From the NCBI RefSeq assembly GCF_023715605.1, contig NZ_JAMBOL010000032.1:1-37836 (forward strand): DNA of 37,836 nucleotides, written 5' to 3'. The translations under genes were made by a program, and so were the position numbers. How positions within the stretch are numbered: the stretch's first letter is position 1; every line of letters starts with the position of its first letter. Below are positions 34,891-37,836 of this stretch, in pieces. The stretch comes from Halalkalibacter oceani (lineage in GTDB: Bacteria; Bacillota; Bacilli; Bacillales; Bacillaceae_D). A model generated the notes under the pieces. It ran no database searches, was not told where the DNA came from, and saw only the letters and a program-made list of their open reading frames with translations.

Positions 34891-34935
34891 AAACAATGAG
34901 TGGAACCGTCATGAGTTTTGCTTAAAGCTCTCGTC

Positions 34936-35931
34936 CTATTGAATAAAAATCAGATAGGAGGAGACGAAGTAGAGAACAATTAAGATTAAGGAAGGGAGAG
35001 CGTAGCGGAAGGCTGACTCTCTTGGCTTACGAACGAGTGAATATAGAACGACAATGGAAAGGATTCCGACTGCTGCTGCGGTAATCTGATGGACATCGGA
35101 AGCGGCGCTAATAATCGTCCCTTTCCGGTAAAACACATCTGAAGCACCAAGGATCAAGATATTAAACAAATTGCTTCCTAAAATCGAACCAATCGCCAGG
35201 TTATGGTTGCGCAATTGCAGCGCGACAAGAACGGACACGGCTTCGGGAAGGGAAGTCGTTGCGGCAATTAGGAAGCTGCCGACAAAGCTTGCTCCGAGAC
35301 CGGTAATGACAGCAATCTGATCCCCGCTGATAGTAAGAAGGGTGCCGGCACCCATGATGACAAGTGCGGCGATAATAAAGCCGATGATCGCCCGCTTTAA
35401 AGGAATGGCCGACAGATTGTAGGGCGATTCCTTTTCCTCCTCGATTTGCTGGGGCGCGGCCTGCTGCTTTTTCGATAAATAAGAGATCAGCCAGAGACCT
35501 GCTCCGTAAATCATCATTAGCACCCATGTATCAAGCCCGATGCCGAGAAAGTCATAGGGCAGGCGAAGCGTCAATGCCAAAAGGGCCGCAATCGCCAACA
35601 AAAGGCCTAAACTTGCCGTATAAAAATGAGACCGGTCCGCGGAAGCGAAGATTTGCTGTTTGCGGTAATATAAATCAAAGCTGGCTAAAATTAATAAATT
35701 AAACATATTGCTTCCAAAAACATTTCCGACAGCAATATCGGGACTGTCGAGAATAATCGCCGATACGCTCGTTGTTACTTCAGGAAGAGAGGTGGCGCCA
35801 GCGAGAAGAATCGTGCCGACAAGCATCCCGCCGAGGGACGTCTTTTCCCCGATTGTATCGGCGTAAGTAGAAAGTTTCACAGCAGCGATCACCGTCACAA
35901 CCGCCGCTAAAATAAACCAGACAAAAACCAT
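34936..35931 (-). CDS. CaCA-family cation antiporter, under a manganese riboswitch
   Basis: A 331-residue polytopic membrane protein of the Ca2+/cation antiporter superfamily (YrbG-like). It has two inverted repeats carrying the alpha motifs: GATSLPEVTTS ... GNVFGSNMFNLL in the first half and AATTSLPEAVS ... GSILGSNLFNILIL in the second, about ten helices and a charged cytosolic loop (near 165-185). CaCA proteins exchange Ca2+ or related ions for Na+ or H+. The ATG at 35931 follows AAAGGAGG; an upstream in-frame reading runs through the leader. The leader holds a yybP-ykoY (Mn2+) riboswitch, so Mn2+ export is the likely role; CaCA members are known among genes under this riboswitch, recalled from the literature. 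Confidence 0.88.
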   Translation of the reverse strand: MVFVWFILAAVVTVIAAVKLSTYADTIGEKTSLGGMLVGTILLAGATSLPEVTTSVSAIILDSPDIAVGNVFGSNMFNLLILASFDLYYRKQQIFASADRSHFYTASLGLLLAIAALLALTLRLPYDFLGIGLDTWVLMMIYGAGLWLISYLSKKQQAAPQQIEEEKESPYNLSAIPLKRAIIGFIIAALVIMGAGTLLTISGDQIAVITGLGASFVGSFLIAATTSLPEAVSVLVALQLRNHNLAIGSILGSNLFNILILGASDVFYRKGTIISAASDVHQITAAAVGILSIVVLYSLVRKPRESAFRYALPSLILIVLYFVSSYLIFIQ

Positions 35932-35962
35932 TGAAGCTGCCTCCTTTTTCTTTAAACACCAC

Positions 35963-36021
35963 AAAAAAAGACCCTTTTATGAGAGTCTGCCCGTAAATCG
36001 CTGCTCTCATAAAAAGGTCTT
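35963..36021 (-). terminator. riboswitch-controlled terminator of the antiporter gene
   Basis: Read on the minus strand, AAGACCTTTTTATGAGAG (36021-36004) pairs with CTCTCATAAAAGGGTCTT (35985-35968), followed by T7. The first arm contains the 3' strand of the aptamer P1 helix, so aptamer folding and terminator exclude each other. Confidence 0.85.
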
Positions 36022-36127
36022 GCGTACTTTATGAACATGAAAAGATCATGCCAGAAAGCTCAATGAACCGAGTGGAATTCCACTGTCATGACGACTCATT
36101 GACCAGTTGGTCGCTACTCCCCTTTTC
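36011..36127 (-). promoter_or_regulatory. yybP-ykoY manganese riboswitch aptamer
   Basis: Read on the minus strand it opens with AAAAGGGGAGTAGCG and closes with GCAAGACCTTTTT, the diagnostic ends of this class, which pair as P1. Between them are a TCAATGA/TTCATTGA stem with tip GTGGAATTCCAC and a CGGTT block. Mn2+ binding stabilises P1, prevents the overlapping terminator and turns the gene on. The match is from memory of the consensus, without a covariance search. Confidence 0.88.
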
Positions 36128-36150
36128 GGGTATCCAGTTGTGTTGGACTA

Positions 36151-36180
36151 AATGTAGCATGAAGCTCTAGTATTCGTCAA
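36151..36180 (-). promoter_or_regulatory. promoter of the riboswitch-antiporter transcript
   Basis: On the minus strand, TTGACG (36180-36175) and TACATT (36156-36151) with an 18-base spacer, about 25 bases upstream of the aptamer. Confidence 0.65.
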
Positions 36181-36287
36181 TAGAAAACCGCAATTGTCAT
36201 TTGGCAGGAAGCAGATAAGCGTGGGGGAATCCTTTCAAGTTCAGCTGCATTCGGGGGAGAGCGGCGGCTTTTTCCGTTCCACGCCGC

Positions 36288-36797
36288 TTATATGTCACCT
36301 TCTACTTTTTTATCTAGTTCGCCGAGAAGGTGGCGGGCCCGTTCGTCTGAAATCGTGCGGTAATGATGCTCTCCTCCCGGCTCCTCGTCCGCTTCGTCGG
36401 CAAGTGCGACTACATATTGAAGCGGCTTCAGCTCAAGCTCTCCCTCAGGCAAGTAGGAATCGGTATGAAGCAGAATTGCCAGGGCAATTTCTTTTGCAAT
36501 GCGCGGATGTTCTCCGAGGCGGATCAGCAGTTTATGCGCCCGTTCCGCCCCTTTGATCGCATGAATATCATATTCCTTATATAATTGATAATCCCATTGG
36601 CCGTCCCGATACCATGTGTAGTGGCCGATATCATGAAGAAAGGCCGCTTTTGTTGCCATATCGGGATCAACATGGTGCACTTTCGCCAAGCGAAAAGCAT
36701 GGTAAGCACAAGCAACAGCATGAGCCATGCCGGAACGTTTTACAAATTTTTGCGTAATCGGATGGTCAAATAATTGGACAAGAGTAACATATCTCAC
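36288..36797 (-). CDS. HD-domain phosphohydrolase-like protein
   Basis: A 169-residue soluble protein with the HD metal site: His33, His55-Asp56 (FLHDIGHY), His111 (LLHTDSY) and Asp134 (ALADEAD). HD proteins hydrolyse phosphate esters of nucleotides; the substrate is unknown. I chose a GTG at 36797 with GGAGG 8 bases upstream; the longer in-frame reading begins within the upstream region and lacks a site. The neighbours do not suggest a role. Confidence 0.8.
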   Translation of the reverse strand: MRYVTLVQLFDHPITQKFVKRSGMAHAVACAYHAFRLAKVHHVDPDMATKAAFLHDIGHYTWYRDGQWDYQLYKEYDIHAIKGAERAHKLLIRLGEHPRIAKEIALAILLHTDSYLPEGELELKPLQYVVALADEADEEPGGEHHYRTISDERARHLLGELDKKVEGDI

Positions 36798-36878
36798 CGT
36801 GCCTTCCTCCTTCTGTATAAGGTCAGTAAAGATGAAAAATTCCCGGCTGATTCGAGACAGGCGCCGGGGCTTCACGCA

Positions 36879-36908
36879 TTTTAAGTAAAGCTGTTGCGCG
36901 GTTTTACT
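36879..36908. repeat. short inverted repeat in the HD/hemolysin III divergent region
   Basis: TAAGTAAA and TTTACTTA pair as 8-bp arms across 13-14 bases, between the divergent HD-domain and hemolysin III genes. It could be an operator; no T-run is present to the right. Confidence 0.35.
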
Positions 36909-36970
36909 TATTATATTAACGCATGTCAGTCAATGCAACCATCATGCAGAAAATCATGTAAAAACCGCGA

Positions 36971-37000
36971 TTGATCTCCATTTATTTGGTATACTATAAA
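36971..37000 (+). promoter_or_regulatory. promoter of the hemolysin III gene
   Basis: TTGATC (36971-36976) and TATAAA (36995-37000) with an 18-base spacer, 24 bases before the start codon. Confidence 0.6.
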
Positions 37001-37024
37001 AAGGAAGAGGAAAAGAGGGAAAAG

Positions 37025-37669
37025 ATGGCGACTACTCATACGTTTTCAAAAGAAGAAGAACTGGCAAATGCCATTACCCACGGAATTGGTGTCCTGTTAA
37101 GCATAGCAGCTCTTGTGCTGCTGATTGTGTTTTCGTCTGTTCACGGCACGGCGCTTCATATTATCAGCTTTACGATTTACGGAGTTACGATGCTGATGCT
37201 ATATTTTTCTTCAACGATGCTGCACAGCTTGCCTGCCGGCAGATTGAAGAACATGTTTGAAATTTTTGATCATGCTTCGATTTATTTGTTTATTGCTGGG
37301 AGCTACACACCTCTGCTTTTTATCGTCGTTCAAGGTACGCTTGGCTGGACGTTGTTCGGGATTGTATGGGGGCTGGCGACGGCGGGGATTGTGTTTAAAA
37401 TCTTCTTTGTCAAGCGCTTCCTGTTTCTGTCGACGTTGTTTTATATCGGAATGGGCTGGCTCGCGATATTTGCGATTAATCCTCTGATTGAGAACATGCC
37501 TTTTGCGGGAGTTGTTTTGCTTGTAGCTGGAGGACTTTGTTATACATTTGGCACGATCTTTTATGTGTGGCGCGGATTCAGGTTTCACCATGCTGTATGG
37601 CATACATTTGTATTGGCCGGCAGTGTTTTGCATTTCTTTATGATCTTGCTCTATGTACTGCCGATTTGA
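37025..37669 (+). CDS. hemolysin III / PAQR family membrane protein (YplQ-like)
   Basis: A 214-residue protein with seven transmembrane helices. Family signatures are ANAITHGIG near the start, SSTMLHS, FDHASIYLFIAGSYTP and the C-terminal HHAVWHTFVLAGSVLHF, whose histidines belong to the conserved metal site. Despite the name, the role in Firmicutes is membrane-related and not firmly haemolytic. The ATG at 37025 follows GAGGGAAAAG; an upstream in-frame extension lacks family similarity. A terminator and then a group II intron follow. Confidence 0.9.
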   Translation: MATTHTFSKEEELANAITHGIGVLLSIAALVLLIVFSSVHGTALHIISFTIYGVTMLMLYFSSTMLHSLPAGRLKNMFEIFDHASIYLFIAGSYTPLLFIVVQGTLGWTLFGIVWGLATAGIVFKIFFVKRFLFLSTLFYIGMGWLAIFAINPLIENMPFAGVVLLVAGGLCYTFGTIFYVWRGFRFHHAVWHTFVLAGSVLHFFMILLYVLPI

Positions 37670-37675
37670 TCTGAG

Positions 37676-37715
37676 AAGACAGCGAGCTGGTGAGAGACCG
37701 CACGCTGTCTTTTTG
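37676..37715 (+). terminator. terminator of the hemolysin III gene and intron target
   Basis: AAGACAGCG (37676-37684) pairs with CGCTGTCTT (37703-37711), followed by T3-GG. The T-run is interrupted by the intron start at 37716. Confidence 0.85.
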
Positions 37716-37836
37716 GTGTGCCCGGCATGTGCATGGGCTATAGGGTTCAAGTCCCGAGCAGTGAAGGTCACTGTAACTGTTAGCCAACGACAAGGGTGTC
37801 TAGGGTGACCTAGAATCTGAAGGAAGTCCGAGGCAA
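37716..37836 (+). mobile_element. group IIC-type intron, 5' end (truncated by window edge)
   Basis: Starting with the group II 5' consensus GTGTG then CCCGGC, the sequence continues with blocks I recall from domain I of bacterial class C introns (Oceanobacillus O.i.I1, B. halodurans B.h.I1): GGGTTCAAGTCCC, TAACTGTTAGCC, ACAAGGGTGTC and GAATCTGAAGGAAG. The window ends inside domain I, so the reverse transcriptase gene and 3' end are not seen. It sits immediately after an intrinsic terminator hairpin, the known target of group IIC introns. Confidence 0.88.

Noticed and set aside
36000-36130. T-box leader before the antiporter gene
   Set aside because: The leader with terminator first suggested a T-box, but there is no T-box core, and both ends match the yybP-ykoY aptamer instead.
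37211-37771. 186-codon frame antisense to the hemolysin III gene and intron
   Set aside because: It crosses a terminator and the intron boundary and reads the complement of a membrane protein; no domain or start signal.

Overview
The window is chromosomal DNA from a member of the Bacillaceae (low-to-mid GC Firmicutes, spore-former lineage). Evidence: strong AGGAGG-type ribosome binding sites, GTG/TTG starts, a FapR operator before fabHF, a sigma-W promoter before pspA, and a gene order that, from memory, follows the Bacillus subtilis yjaU-yjaV-med-comZ-fabH-fabF ... yjaZ ... yjbA-trpS segment. I cannot name the species. In this genome about 20 kb of other genes sit between fabF and the yjaZ-like gene, and I see no app oligopeptide-permease genes between yjaZ and yjbA.

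Left part (1-9.1 kb): an alpha/beta-hydrolase-like protein, an NAD-dependent epimerase and a small membrane protein; prfC (release factor 3) on the minus strand; the competence pair med-comZ; three small uncharacterised proteins, one a YGPN-repeat protein resembling a spore coat protein; then fabH-fabF behind a promoter overlapped by a FapR operator.

Middle (9.1-24.4 kb): an LCP-family wall-polymer ligase, a long DHH-CBS-CBS-nucleotidyltransferase fusion (probable tRNA A-adding enzyme), a coiled-coil protein, a LysM/SleB-type wall hydrolase divergent from a CAP-domain secreted protein, coaA, topB, an 849-residue TPM/coiled-coil membrane protein with an FG/RGG-rich tail, a LytTR regulator paired with a two-helix membrane protein, and sigma-W-controlled pspA. 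Several of these concern the cell envelope.

Right part (24.5-37.8 kb): a MoxR-DUF58-DUF4129-like operon; small uncharacterised genes, two of them only about 40 codons; the yjaZ-like metalloprotease, yjbA and trpS; a diacylglycerol glucosyltransferase-like enzyme; a TlpA/ResA-like thioredoxin; a CaCA cation antiporter preceded by a yybP-ykoY manganese riboswitch with an overlapping terminator; an HD-domain protein; and a hemolysin III/PAQR protein. The last 121 bases are the 5' end of a group IIC-type intron inserted immediately after the hemolysin III terminator and cut off by the window edge.

The most interesting unexplained signals are the riboswitch-controlled antiporter (a candidate Mn2+ exporter), the LytTR/membrane-protein pair, the TPM coiled-coil protein with its RGG tail, and two families of dispersed intergenic elements: a hairpin family with a shared leader and about 100-bp palindromes. 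I found no phage, CRISPR array, rRNA or tRNA gene.
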